Positions 14,767-23,792 are shown, numbered from the stretch's first letter. The stretch is 46,836 nt of DNA from an uncultured Microbulbifer sp. (GCF_947489355.1 NZ_CANLDD010000035.1:1-46836); one strand, 5' to 3'. Notes: a model not told the origin generated them from the sequence alone. A program made the numbers and translations.

Positions 14767-16944
14767 CTATGCCACGCGAATAATCGCCGCCGCGGCAAAG
14801 TAACGCTGGCGCACGTCCACCGAGTGGCTGTGACTGCCGCTTGAATTAATGGACACACTGTGGCTGTGCCCGCCCGCACTCGCGGTAGAAAAATCGTGGC
14901 TATGGGCTCCGCTGCTATTCACCGTCACGCTGTGCGTGTGGTGGCCCACGCTGGCGACACTCACACTGTGGCTGTGGGCACCGGTGGTATTGCTGCTGGC
15001 ACTGTGGTTGTGCGCACCACCACCGCCTTCGTTTTTGCCGGTCACGGTTAATCCGTCGCGATCGCTGGGGTCATAGTCCGGTCCGTAGTTGGAAAATTCA
15101 TAACCGGGAAAACGCAACATCCTGACACCGTTGATACTGTGCCCGTGGGCCGGAATTCTGGAGGTGGACAGGGTGTGATTGGCAACGGAAATCGTGTGCG
15201 CGTGATTGCCGGCACTGCCGCTGGAGGCGTTGTGCGAATGGCCACCCGCATCGGCCGTGGAGGCCCCGTGGGCGTGGCTGCCGGCGCTGTCGGTTTCCCC
15301 GCTGTGGGCGTGACTGCCGGCGCTGCCGGTAGAGGCACCGTGGCTGTGGCTGCCGCTACTACCGCTGGTCCTGGTGTCGCTGCCACCGGTATCACCGGGC
15401 TGGTATTCCCCGCCCGCACACACAAACACCCGGTTAACGGCATTGGGCCTGCCGTTCTGGCCATCACAGAGCGCCCAGCCCTCGGGAATAGCGGCAAGGG
15501 TGCCATGCCAGAAAATCACCGCATTGGGCGGTAACAAATAATTCAGGGCGACCCATAACTGTTTCGGGGAGACATAGCGGGTGTCATCGGTTTTTGCCAG
15601 CACTTCGCTTTGGGTCGCGCGCTCCACAATACCCGCGCGGGTGGTGGTGGCGGTGGTGGTTTTATCCAGCTTGCTGTTTTGCAGCGCGCGGCCCTTAGCC
15701 GCGCTGAGGGGGCGCCGGGTACTGGTGGAAGTCAGGCTGTCGACCACCGTATCGCCGAGCCCCTTGGGGGTTATTGCGCGGGCGGTATCGGCGGCCGCCT
15801 GGGTTTCCGCGCTGGTGGCCAGCTCCACAATGCCCGCACGGGTGGTGGTGGCGGTGGTGGTTTTATCCAGCTTGTTGTTTTGCAGCGCACGGCCCTGGGC
15901 CGCGCTGAGGGGGTGCCGGGTTCTGGTGGAGTCCAGGCTATTGACCACTATATCACCGAGCCCTCGCGGTGTTACCGCGCGGGCGTTATCGGCGGTTTCC
16001 TGAGTTTCCTCACTGGTGGCCAGCTCCACAATACCCTTTTGGGCAGTGGTGGCAATCTGATCCTGGGGGACGTAAATATCCGACCGGGTGAGCAGGAAAT
16101 CTACCAGGCCCGCTGCATCAATAGCGTAGGCGGTGCGCCGGTCGTCCGGCTGGCCACCCGCAGAGATATCACAAATTTTTTCCAGGTAGTGCGTTACGCC
16201 GGCACTATCAATATAGTCATCAGCGGCACCGGCCTGTACCGTCACCACGGCGGCCACCCGGCCCACCCCTTTTTGCAGGGACACGTCCAGATAGATGGCT
16301 TTCGGCAAGGTGCCGGGATCAACCGCGATTGGCCCGGTATTGACGATACGGATTCCTTCCACATACCCGATACCGGGCTGTAATTGATAGGTGCCGGCGT
16401 CGTTGATTAATTGCCACCCCGAACCCAAAAAGGTTGCGCGCCCGTATATATCCCGGTTGCTCTCTCTCTCGCGCACATCCATGGCATCGAGCCAGGCACT
16501 CAGATCGATCTGCCAGGTTTCCGCGGGCACCGCAATGCCGGTGGCGGTTTGCGCATCGGCAAACTGCAAGAGGAAATTGCGCGTGATATTGTTGCCCTGT
16601 ACCCCGTTGGCGGTGCGGGCCTTTACCGTCAGGGGCAGGTAGGCCACTGCCACCAGGGTGCCGTCGTCGGCCTGTAATCCCAGCCAGTTAAAGGAAAAAT
16701 CCCCCACGCTGGTATCCATCGCCAGGGAATACACCACCTTGTCCAGGGCGAGATAGCCCTTTTGGGTGTAGGGTGCCTGGTAAACCATATCCCCCACATC
16801 GGGCAGGGTTTCGTCCAGGCTGACCGGCTGGCTGTGGTCGAGGCCGGGAATATGCGCCAGAACAAACCGGGTAATCTCTACCGGTTCACTGGCGCCGGTC
16901 CTGGCCGCGATATAAGCCGCACCGGTATTAATAATTGCAGGCAT
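14767..16944 (-). CDS. H: tail fibre/collar protein (gpH-like) with His-rich repeats
   Basis: This 725-aa receptor-binding fibre has an N-terminal about 280 residues resembling the phage tail-collar fibre domain (DUF3751): INTGAAYIAARTGASEPVEITRFVLAHIPG. Next come repeated shaft units (TTRAGIVELATSAETQAAADTARAITPKGLGD, three related copies), then a collar motif around NAVIFWHGTLAAIPEGWALCDG. The last 220 residues are packed with S-H-S-H and S-H-A-H motifs, likely metal-coordinating along a trimeric needle. It follows gpI, as in P2. Confidence 0.88.
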   Translation of the reverse strand: MPAIINTGAAYIAARTGASEPVEITRFVLAHIPGLDHSQPVSLDETLPDVGDMVYQAPYTQKGYLALDKVVYSLAMDTSVGDFSFNWLGLQADDGTLVAVAYLPLTVKARTANGVQGNNITRNFLLQFADAQTATGIAVPAETWQIDLSAWLDAMDVRERESNRDIYGRATFLGSGWQLINDAGTYQLQPGIGYVEGIRIVNTGPIAVDPGTLPKAIYLDVSLQKGVGRVAAVVTVQAGAADDYIDSAGVTHYLEKICDISAGGQPDDRRTAYAIDAAGLVDFLLTRSDIYVPQDQIATTAQKGIVELATSEETQETADNARAVTPRGLGDIVVNSLDSTRTRHPLSAAQGRALQNNKLDKTTTATTTRAGIVELATSAETQAAADTARAITPKGLGDTVVDSLTSTSTRRPLSAAKGRALQNSKLDKTTTATTTRAGIVERATQSEVLAKTDDTRYVSPKQLWVALNYLLPPNAVIFWHGTLAAIPEGWALCDGQNGRPNAVNRVFVCAGGEYQPGDTGGSDTRTSGSSGSHSHGASTGSAGSHAHSGETDSAGSHAHGASTADAGGHSHNASSGSAGNHAHTISVANHTLSTSRIPAHGHSINGVRMLRFPGYEFSNYGPDYDPSDRDGLTVTGKNEGGGGAHNHSASSNTTGAHSHSVSVASVGHHTHSVTVNSSGAHSHDFSTASAGGHSHSVSINSSGSHSHSVDVRQRYFAAAAIIRVA

Positions 16945-16953
16945 GGTCTTTCC

Positions 16954-17478
16954 CTACAGTGAAGCCGATAAAAACCCGTTGTCGTGGCCGCAGTGAGCGC
17001 TGCGCAGTTGAATGGGCAGCGGTGTTAAAACCTCAAATTCATAGCGGCGACAGATACGGCCGTATTTGCGTAAAATAATCTGTAGCAGTTCCGGGTTATC
17101 GGCCATTTGCTGGTCCGACAGATGCAGTTTGATCACATCCCAGTCCCGGTCCGGCAGTCGCTCTTCAATTTCCACATAACCAATCAGCAGGCGTTCAAAG
17201 ATGCGCTTTAATCCGGCCACGCTGCCCGCGTCGCGGGCATTCACAAACGCATAGCGCACCCGCAGGCGGTACAAGCCCATGGACTCGCCGTCGAAGCGCT
17301 GCACCCCGCGCTGCCAGGCCAGCAAATCCAGCGCGCCGGGGGTGCAGGTCAGCGGGTCCAGTTGGCGCACCGGCCAGTACAGCCAGGTTTCCACCTGTTC
17401 CCAGAAGTGCTGACAGGCGCGGCGCAGTTTCGACAGCTGCGGCCCGGACAGCCAAAACGGCAATTTCAACGGGATCAT
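16954..17478 (-). CDS. I: phage tail protein I
   Basis: This 174-aa baseplate protein has CTPGALDLLAWQRGVQRFDGE and YRLRVRYAFVNARDAGSVAGLKRIFERL, typical of P2 gpI. It acts with gpJ in the baseplate wedge. The start overlaps the gpJ stop by 4 bp. Order J-I-H matches P2. Confidence 0.9.
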   Translation of the reverse strand: MIPLKLPFWLSGPQLSKLRRACQHFWEQVETWLYWPVRQLDPLTCTPGALDLLAWQRGVQRFDGESMGLYRLRVRYAFVNARDAGSVAGLKRIFERLLIGYVEIEERLPDRDWDVIKLHLSDQQMADNPELLQIILRKYGRICRRYEFEVLTPLPIQLRSAHCGHDNGFLSASL

Positions 17479-18644
17479 GACAGCGTCACCGACAGGCTTT
17501 GCAGGCGCGGCAGGTCCATCTCGCTGACGATATATTCCAGGTTGAAATTCACCCCACGAACCAATTCAAATTGTCTGTGCAGTTCACCGCCGAGCAGGGA
17601 AAAGGAAAAACGGCTCCAGGGTTGCACCAGGGTCGGCTGGTAATCCCGGTTTTCACGGAAGGCGGCGCGGATAAAATGCGCCACGTCCGCCTCTAACTCC
17701 GTCCGCGTATCCCCGCTCAGGCCATCGAGGGTGTACACCGTCACGGCAACCGTGTGGTGGGTTTCCGGCATGGGGAAAATTTTCAGATCGTCGCCGTGGC
17801 CGTGATTGCCCTCGTCGGTGATCCTGCGCTGGATACGCTGAATAAATGCCGCGTCCGGATTGCCGATGGCAAACATCACATAGGCGTCGGCGGTGCCGGG
17901 GCCACGGGGGGCATCGCTGTCAAAAAAAATATACTCATCGTCCACCCCGTCGAAACCGGCAATCAATGCGCGGTAGACCGCGTCCGTATGCCACTGGTTG
18001 ACTGCCATAAACTGAGTGCGAATGCGCTTGCGCAACGCCTCCGGTTCTTCGTCGTCGGTGCCCGGATGGGTCAGCCAGTCGGATAAATTGCTCACCGCGA
18101 TAATGCCTGGCAGCAGCACCGGCAACACCGAGTAGTAACCCGCGGCCAGGTTATAGGCACTGCCCGCCGCTTCCGCCTCTACCGGCGCCAGTACGGTTGC
18201 CTGCCCATCGGGGAAAGTGGCCACTGCGGTGGTGCGCAGGGTGTAGACGCGGCCATTGATATTCGCGCTCTGCACCGCGGTATCCACCGCTACCGAAAGC
18301 GCACCGGAGCTGTCCGCACGGGTAAACTGCACCAGGCCCTGCGCTTTGGTTTTTACCTTCGGCACCAGGTTGACTCCATCGGCATGCAATGCAAGAAAAT
18401 CCCCACTCGCCGTCTTTACATACATTTGCGGCATCACCCGATTGATGAGCGCTTTAATTAACCAAATAACTGGCTTGGTCACTAATATCGTGACCATGCG
18501 CCACCAGGGCGATATCTCCCGCTGATTCGTGAAGGCGACGTTTTCCGCCTGCACGGCTTTTTCAAATTCCGCGCGCACGGCCGCCTCGGTGGTGGGCAGC
18601 CCGCCCTCGGTTAACAACTTGGTAAACAGCTGCTGCTCGCTCAC
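17475..18644 (-). CDS. J: baseplate J-like protein
   Basis: This 389-aa protein belongs to the gpJ/gp47 baseplate wedge family. It has YVKTASGDFLALHADGVNLVPK near residue 95, AGSAYNLAAGYYSVLPVLLPGI near 165, and DEEPEALRKRIRTQFMAVNQW near 200. The N-terminal hydrophobic stretch (MVTILVTKPVIWLIKALINRVM) is unusually long and helical. Start and stop overlap neighbours by 4 bp. Confidence 0.9.
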   Translation of the reverse strand: MSEQQLFTKLLTEGGLPTTEAAVRAEFEKAVQAENVAFTNQREISPWWRMVTILVTKPVIWLIKALINRVMPQMYVKTASGDFLALHADGVNLVPKVKTKAQGLVQFTRADSSGALSVAVDTAVQSANINGRVYTLRTTAVATFPDGQATVLAPVEAEAAGSAYNLAAGYYSVLPVLLPGIIAVSNLSDWLTHPGTDDEEPEALRKRIRTQFMAVNQWHTDAVYRALIAGFDGVDDEYIFFDSDAPRGPGTADAYVMFAIGNPDAAFIQRIQRRITDEGNHGHGDDLKIFPMPETHHTVAVTVYTLDGLSGDTRTELEADVAHFIRAAFRENRDYQPTLVQPWSRFSFSLLGGELHRQFELVRGVNFNLEYIVSEMDLPRLQSLSVTLS

Positions 18645-18976
18645 AGGGTAAACTCCAGGTGTTGGTATTCCAGCGTGGTGGCGCGCACTAAAATCGTTTC
18701 CTTATCTAGCCGCGTCAGCACCGCACTGCCGGGCTCGATGCGGGTGTCACTCTCCACCAGGTTTTCCAATCGCGACAGGTTGATCGCCCAGGTATCGCGC
18801 TGGCGCTCTCCCACCAGGGCCACAAGCCAGCCGCTCTCGCGGATCAGGTGCTGGATATCCTGGGCAATCGATGCGCGGTCACTGATACCCAGGGGCACAC
18901 CGACACCGTCGAGGGCGATATCGTTGTTGATAATCAGCAGGTCCTGATATTTTTTATGTTGCGGGGATTGCGTCAT
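18641..18976 (-). CDS. DUF2590 family baseplate protein (gpW-like position)
   Basis: The 111-aa protein (DLLIINNDIALDGVGVPLGISDRASIAQDIQHLIRESGWL...) fits DUF2590, a K139-type phage family. Its place between tape measure and J and its gp25-like length suggest the wedge subunit equivalent to P2 gpW (inference). It overlaps the tape-measure stop by one base and J by four. Confidence 0.8.
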   Translation of the reverse strand: MTQSPQHKKYQDLLIINNDIALDGVGVPLGISDRASIAQDIQHLIRESGWLVALVGERQRDTWAINLSRLENLVESDTRIEPGSAVLTRLDKETILVRATTLEYQHLEFTL

Positions 18977-21276
18977 CAGCCCGCCGCCATTTCCAGTTCA
19001 TCCAGAAACGACTGCCCGCTGGCCGGGTTATAGACCTCCACTTTCTCGATATGGGTGCCGCCGCGGGAGTGTGTTTGAAAATGCTGGGCAATTCCCCCCG
19101 CGGGCACCGCGCTGGGTCGCTGTTGCGGCAGGCCCGGCAGCGGGCCGGGGCGCTGCACCCGGATCTGCTGCAGATCCGCCATCTTGCGATCCACAACCTC
19201 GCCGCCCGGCGTTTGCGGGAGTGTGATATTCACTCCGTTGCGGCCAAAACCCGGTAAAAAGCGCAGTTTGTTGTGCAACCAGTCCAGCCCGCCGCCGAGG
19301 GCGGAAAAGGGATTCAGTGTTCCCAGCCAGGATTTAAACGCGGTAAACCAGGCCGGTATTTTTTCCAGCTGCTGCAGTAACAGCCCGGCCACACCGACAC
19401 CTGCCAGCAGTGGCGCGAATAGCAGGCGCAGAAAAGCGTTGTCCTCGATGGCACTGCGCAGGGTTGCCCACTTGCCCATCAGCCAGTCCAGTGCCCGCCC
19501 GGGCGCGCCGAATAAATCCTGTGTGCCGAGCCAGGCGGAAAATTGCCCGAACCACGCCGGCAGCCGCATCAGGCTGCGAATTACCAGGGAAGTCATATCC
19601 ACACCCGCCAGCAACGGCGCAAACAGCAGGCGCAGAAAGGCGTTGTCCTCGATCACACTGCGCAGCCGGCCCCACTGGTCCATCACTCCCTGAATAAACT
19701 GCAGGGCAACGCTTTTTACCGTATCCCAGTGGCGCACCAGCAGCACCAGGCCGGCGATCAGTGCCCCTACCCCCATCACCACCCAGGTAATGGGATTGGC
19801 CCAGAGCGCGGCGGAAAACAGCAGCGTGGCCTTGCCGGCAATACGCATGCCGTTGCCAAGCAGCGCCAGACTGGCGGCGGCGCCTTTGCTGGCAAAACCC
19901 CAGGCCGCCAACAATTGTGGTTTAAAGGCCAGGTGATAGAGCAGCACCGCCACACGCCCGGCCTTGAGCGCACTGTTATAGAGCCACTGGACACCGGCCG
20001 CGGTTTTGGTGACGGCAGTCCACAAAAATTGAACCCCCGTCAGGCCGGCAAGGGTGAGCCGTAGTATTCCCCCCACAGCAACGAGGGCAAGTAAACTCGC
20101 CATCAGCCCCGCAATATAACTACTCACGAGGCCAATCAGTTTGGTCAGGTGCGGGAACCGCTCGCTCCACAGCATCATTTTCTCGTTGGCGGCGGTTAGC
20201 GTTGCCACCAATGGGGTAATCACCGGCAACATGGCCTTGCCCAGTAGGGTCATTAACGCGCGGCTGCTGGCCTGCCACTGCTGAAACACATCGACGGTTT
20301 CCGCCGCCATCTGCTGTGCCACCCCCATACCACGCACCTGGTCGAACTGGTCCAGGTAACCGGGCAGCTTCTCCAGACCGGTACCCATCGCTTCGACAAA
20401 CCGCACCGCTTCCTGTCCGCCGAAGTTTTTTTCCAGAAATGCACCGCGCTCCAAAGCGCTCATGCCCCGAGTCAACTTGTTGATCTTCGCCAGCAGTAGG
20501 TCCGGTGCTAATAGTCCCTCGGCAGTCTCGAATTTCACCCCCAGCTTTTCCTGGGCTTTACTCAAACCGGAAATAAACGCCTTTGCGGCAGTGCCGCCTT
20601 CCGAAGCGCTCATCTGTCCCTGCAGCATACCGGCCACCGCCATCTGCTCCGCCATGCTCCAGCCCTTGTTGGTGGCGGTGGCCCCCAGGCTTTCAAAAAA
20701 CCTCGCCATTTTCTGCCCGTCGGTGCGGAATACCTTCACCGCCAGGGCCGTCTGCCCCGCCAGTTGCTCCGCCCATGTATGACGCCCGATACGGTCGGCG
20801 GTTTTCTGGAAAATGTTGTACATGCCTCCCATATAGCTGGTGATATCGCCCACATTGGCCTTGGTGCCCCTGGCCAGCACCGCCGCCACTTGGGTAAATT
20901 TCGGAATTTCATTGTCCCGCAAACTGGATATAGCGCTTTTGATGTCGTAGGAAGCTGCCACAAAATCGGTGGCACTCTCGCCGTAGCGGGCGGAGAACGC
21001 CAGCGCAGTCCGTTCCAGCTCTTTCAACGCACTTGCTGCCACGCCCAGGGTGCGCACCCCGGCCAGCGCCCGTTCCATTTCAATCGCGGGCCCCAACAAA
21101 CCGGACATGGCCCGCTGCAGCGCCCAGCCGCCGGCGGCAGCACCAGCCAGCAAGGCGCCACCTGCGGTCGCGTGTCGCGTCACCTTGTGCAGCTGCGCAT
21201 CCAGCTTGCCGAGCGGTCCACTGGCCCTGTCGATCAGACCAATGCGAAACATCAGTTTTTCCAGTCTGGCGTTCAT
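18976..21276 (-). CDS. T: tail tape measure protein
   Basis: The 766-aa protein has an N-terminal TP901-type core (MERALAGVRTLGVAASALKELERTALAFSARYGESATDFVAASYDIKSAI...), helical hydrophobic segments around 360-510, and a Pro/Gly-rich C-terminus. Its length sets the tail length. Residues about 515-670 hold a tandem duplication in which VIEDNAFLRLLFAPLLAGV recurs nearly unchanged, about 70 residues apart. Start is ATG at 21276, touching the E' stop. Confidence 0.92.
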   Translation of the reverse strand: MNARLEKLMFRIGLIDRASGPLGKLDAQLHKVTRHATAGGALLAGAAAGGWALQRAMSGLLGPAIEMERALAGVRTLGVAASALKELERTALAFSARYGESATDFVAASYDIKSAISSLRDNEIPKFTQVAAVLARGTKANVGDITSYMGGMYNIFQKTADRIGRHTWAEQLAGQTALAVKVFRTDGQKMARFFESLGATATNKGWSMAEQMAVAGMLQGQMSASEGGTAAKAFISGLSKAQEKLGVKFETAEGLLAPDLLLAKINKLTRGMSALERGAFLEKNFGGQEAVRFVEAMGTGLEKLPGYLDQFDQVRGMGVAQQMAAETVDVFQQWQASSRALMTLLGKAMLPVITPLVATLTAANEKMMLWSERFPHLTKLIGLVSSYIAGLMASLLALVAVGGILRLTLAGLTGVQFLWTAVTKTAAGVQWLYNSALKAGRVAVLLYHLAFKPQLLAAWGFASKGAAASLALLGNGMRIAGKATLLFSAALWANPITWVVMGVGALIAGLVLLVRHWDTVKSVALQFIQGVMDQWGRLRSVIEDNAFLRLLFAPLLAGVDMTSLVIRSLMRLPAWFGQFSAWLGTQDLFGAPGRALDWLMGKWATLRSAIEDNAFLRLLFAPLLAGVGVAGLLLQQLEKIPAWFTAFKSWLGTLNPFSALGGGLDWLHNKLRFLPGFGRNGVNITLPQTPGGEVVDRKMADLQQIRVQRPGPLPGLPQQRPSAVPAGGIAQHFQTHSRGGTHIEKVEVYNPASGQSFLDELEMAAG

Positions 21277-21464
21277 CAGCGTCTCCAGGCTCTACCAATC
21301 CCGTTGGCAACGGTCGCTTCTAAATTTTTCCAGTAATCCCGCTCCAGAAAAAACGCCGTAGCCAGAGTGTCTTCCTGCAAAGGCGCCCCCGGCAGCCACT
21401 TGTGCGCATAGGCACACAGGCGGCTGTAGCCGTTCTGTTCAAGGGCGTCTGCCAGCGCTAGGAC
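21276..21464 (-). CDS. tail assembly chaperone extension E' (made by -1 frameshift)
   Basis: This frame has no good start but stays open from the slippery site to a TGA at 21276-21278. It encodes about 62 residues (ALADALEQNGYSRLCAYAHKWLPGAPL...FFLERDYWKNLEATVANG). This matches the P2-type E' extension, including the RDYW motif. It is translated as an E-E' fusion when the ribosome slips at 21464-21470. The stop shares one base with the tape-measure ATG. Confidence 0.85.
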   Translation of the reverse strand, partial: VLALADALEQNGYSRLCAYAHKWLPGAPLQEDTLATAFFLERDYWKNLEATVANGIGRAWRR

Positions 21465-21745
21465 TTTTTTACCAACACATCCAGGTCGGGGGTGTATTCC
21501 TCCATCAATGCACTACCCAGGGCCACCTCGGCACCGGGTTGCGCCGCCAGTAGTTCCAGCAGTTTGTCCTTGTGGGCCGCCTCCACCGTAGCCACCAAAA
21601 AGTTGTGCATGGGGCCGGTCTTGTTGTTGGGATTAAGCCGGTTGATCAGCTTGTTGTAATCTTCCCGGCACACCTGAAAAGTGAATTCATTATCGCTGGC
21701 ACTGAGCGTGATGTTTTTCTGGTTGTGGTTGGTTTTTGCAGCCAT
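21458..21745 (-). CDS. E: phage tail assembly chaperone (gpE-like)
   Basis: The 95-aa protein (ITLSASDNEFTFQVCREDYNKLINRLNPNNKTGPMHNFLVATV...) belongs to the putative phage tail assembly chaperone family encoded before the tape measure. It and its frameshifted long form protect the tape measure during tail assembly. The ATG at 21745 has a strong GGAAGGAG; an upstream in-frame opening to 21775 is not needed. Confidence 0.85.
   Translation of the reverse strand: MAAKTNHNQKNITLSASDNEFTFQVCREDYNKLINRLNPNNKTGPMHNFLVATVEAAHKDKLLELLAAQPGAEVALGSALMEEYTPDLDVLVKKS
21464..21470 (-). promoter_or_regulatory. programmed -1 frameshift slippery site A-AAA-AAG
   Basis: Near the end of gene E the zero-frame codons are GTA AAA AAG TCC TAG. 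The heptamer A-AAA-AAG is in the correct frame for tandem slippage and is the same heptamer used by E. coli dnaX. The E stop follows 3 bases later, and slipping one base back opens the E' frame. Most P2-like phages use T-TTT-TTG here. Confidence 0.85.
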
Positions 21746-21785
21746 GGTGTTCTCCTTCCTACAGGGTTGATCCATTGTTTAAGGT

Positions 21786-22058
21786 TTAACTTTTGATACC
21801 GAGGGCCGCTTTAAAGCCGACCCACAACATGCCGGCGATTCCAACCAGGAAAATGCCCAGTAGAATACGCCGGGTCCAGACCGTCACTTGCTCCGACGCC
21901 TTGCGCTGTGTTCTCAGATGGGCGAAGTCTTTCTGTGTCTCATGTACGTCAACCGTATCCACACCCAGCTTTTCCAGCAGGTCTTCCATCGCCTCTCGTG
22001 CCGATTCTCCAGCCGCCTTGCGCATCAGCGCTTCCATTTGCTGTTCGTTCAGGTTCAT
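21786..22058 (-). CDS. DUF6127-like membrane protein of the lysis cluster
   Basis: This 90-aa protein has a helical N-terminus (NEQQMEALMRKAAGESAREAMEDLLEKLGVDTVDVHETQKDF) and one C-terminal transmembrane segment (RRILLGIFLVGIAGMLWVGFKAAL). It resembles DUF6127 proteins found next to holins in marine phages. The start overlaps the holin stop (ATGA). Its topology would suit a holin partner or inner-membrane spanin, but no function is established. Confidence 0.7.
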   Translation of the reverse strand: MNLNEQQMEALMRKAAGESAREAMEDLLEKLGVDTVDVHETQKDFAHLRTQRKASEQVTVWTRRILLGIFLVGIAGMLWVGFKAALGIKS

Positions 22059-22540
22059 GGTGCCGGTGGCCTTTTGCCGAACATGCGGTTTCCCGCCCAG
22101 GTTTCCACCGCCGTACGCAACATGCGCCGGAAACCGAAAGTGTCGATATACACCGCGCCCAGGCCCCACCAGTAAAATTCCGGTGTGGCTTTTAAGGCAG
22201 TAAACCCGGCCTGCACGGCACTCTGTAAATCGCCGCGCTGGTAGTGCGTGGCCATCACCAGTTCCAACAGCGGTGCGGCAAATAACAACACCATCGGCAA
22301 GGTGGTGAGCAGCAATAAATAATCGTCTTTCCAGCCCCGCTGCCCGGCGCTCTCCAGATCCATGGCCGCGGCGTGATCGTCACCACTCTGGGTGCGCGCG
22401 ATACGGGCATTGTTGGCGGCTTTTTTTAATGCCAGTTCACCCCGGCGCTGCTCCGCTTTGACTTCGCGCTTGTGTTTAAAAAAATCCAGCAAACCACCGA
22501 GTACAAATTTTCCCGCAGCGGCCAGTACAGTGGCACTCAT
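22055..22540 (-). CDS. holin-like membrane protein
   Basis: The 161-aa protein starts ATVLAAAGKFVLGGLLDFFKHKREVKAEQRRGELALKKAANNARIA, the pattern of a three-transmembrane phage holin family. It has later hydrophobic segments YLLLLTTLPMVLLFAAPLLELVM and FYWWGLGAVYIDTFGF. Holins form the lesion that times lysis. The start at 22540 overlaps the hydrolase stop; an upstream extension reads as its shadow. Confidence 0.75.
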   Translation of the reverse strand: MSATVLAAAGKFVLGGLLDFFKHKREVKAEQRRGELALKKAANNARIARTQSGDDHAAAMDLESAGQRGWKDDYLLLLTTLPMVLLFAAPLLELVMATHYQRGDLQSAVQAGFTALKATPEFYWWGLGAVYIDTFGFRRMLRTAVETWAGNRMFGKRPPAP

Positions 22541-23121
22541 AGGTCCGACGCCTCCAGTAGCGTGTAAGTGAAAGTGGTTCCCCATTCTCTTGCCGCCCGG
22601 CCACACAAGGCAATTAATAAGGCAAAATCGAAAGGGTTGGCCAACACTTGGCAACCAGCGCTCCATTTATCAACACGCTGGCTTCCATGGGTTCCGCTGG
22701 CTCTATGGCAGTTGATACCGAAGAGGCCATCATCAATAGGCGCATCAATATCGATAATCGAATCTCGGTTATTGTCTCGGTATACTCGCGCAGGCATCAG
22801 CTGTACCAGAGCGTGATACTGGCCCCGGTGCATTCCTAGCTGCCATAGCCTTTGATACTGTCCAGGCACCAAAATGGCAGTGCCCCTGATGTGCATCGGG
22901 TTCTGTCGCCAAAAGATGCCGGGGTCAGTGGTGGCCGGAAACACCAGGCAATGGGGTGCGCCATCAAAACGCCAGGCAACGGCAAAGTGATCGTTAAAGA
23001 AATTGGATTGATTGTCAGCAGTGCGAATACCAATCAAGTTCAAGTTGTAATCGCCGTCATCAAAAAACTGATACCCTTTGCGAATCAGCGCCGTTTGCAA
23101 GTTTCCATATCGTACCCGCAT
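22537..23121 (-). CDS. putative endolysin (L,D-transpeptidase-like fold)
   Basis: This 194-aa protein belongs to a common phage family beginning RYGNLQTALIRKGYQFFDDGDYNLNLIGIRT. It contains ATTDPGIFW and GQYQRLWQLGMHRGQYHALVQ, and ends with GINCHRASGTHGSQRVDKWSAGCQVL. The His plus S-A-G-C-Q arrangement recalls the HxxxSxGCxR/N active site of YkuD-like L,D-transpeptidases, so peptidoglycan cleavage is likely (inference). ATG at 23121 follows GGAG; a GTG at 23130 is the alternative. It lies just before the holin. Confidence 0.65.
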   Translation of the reverse strand: MRVRYGNLQTALIRKGYQFFDDGDYNLNLIGIRTADNQSNFFNDHFAVAWRFDGAPHCLVFPATTDPGIFWRQNPMHIRGTAILVPGQYQRLWQLGMHRGQYHALVQLMPARVYRDNNRDSIIDIDAPIDDGLFGINCHRASGTHGSQRVDKWSAGCQVLANPFDFALLIALCGRAAREWGTTFTYTLLEASDL

Positions 23122-23126
23122 CACCT

Positions 23127-23336
23127 TCACTCCCCTGTTTCTTCAAAGAATGCCTGACACTCAACACACCGGGTTACGCCCCCGAAAGCCTGCCGCGCTT
23201 GTGGTATGGGCCAGTCGCAATCCTCACAGTTTTTCAGGCTCAGCTTGTCGAGGTCGGAACGATTGCGCTGGGTATTCAGGGAGCGCTTACGATCCTCTTC
23301 TTCAAGCTGCGAAGCCCGGTCCAATTGATCTGGCAT
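23127..23336 (-). CDS. TraR/DksA-type zinc-finger protein
   Basis: The 69-aa protein has a single C4 zinc finger (CEDCDWPIPQARQAFGGVTRCVEC) after a charged helix (LEEEDRKRSLNTQRNRSDLDKLS). This is the phage TraR-like short DksA family, which acts in the RNA polymerase secondary channel. Its place in the tail/lysis operon is standard for P2 and K139 relatives. Confidence 0.85.
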   Translation of the reverse strand: MPDQLDRASQLEEEDRKRSLNTQRNRSDLDKLSLKNCEDCDWPIPQARQAFGGVTRCVECQAFFEETGE

Positions 23337-23345
23337 TTTCAGCCC

Positions 23346-23792
23346 CTAGTTCAACCGCTCGATTTCCGCCTGGCGCAAATAGGGCACGCCGTTGACTTTG
23401 ACAAACTCGCGCCCGGTGACCTCAAAGGTGACGGTGTGCATCAAGCGCTCATTGTTCTGGCTCGCGCTGAGCAGATCAGAAATGCGCAATTTGCAGTCGA
23501 AGGCTTCGATATTCAGTTTTTCGTCGGTAGACTCCGCATTGAAAACCAGATCAAAGGTGGGCAGATCGCGAAAACTGCCGGCCTCTTTGGCCGCATCCAG
23601 AATGGTGGCAAGCTCGCCGCTGTTGAATTTCATCTCACCAGTGGCCGACACCTCGCCCTCAATAAACCCATCGGGCACTCCGCGGTTTTTTGTCGCCGCG
23701 GTGGCGTCCTCTATGGTCAGGCTGGCCTCATCGATATTGACGCGGTAGCTACCGATGGTGACATCGATATCGCGGCCGGATAATTTGGACAT
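23346..23792 (-). CDS. tail tube protein (DUF2597)
   Basis: The 148-aa protein (LSGRDIDVTIGSYRVNIDEASLTIEDATAATKNRGVPDGFIEGEVSATGEMKF...) matches DUF2597, the major tail tube family of K139-type phages, equivalent to P2 FII. It polymerises as the inner tube within the sheath encoded upstream. Confidence 0.85.
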   Translation of the reverse strand: MSKLSGRDIDVTIGSYRVNIDEASLTIEDATAATKNRGVPDGFIEGEVSATGEMKFNSGELATILDAAKEAGSFRDLPTFDLVFNAESTDEKLNIEAFDCKLRISDLLSASQNNERLMHTVTFEVTGREFVKVNGVPYLRQAEIERLN

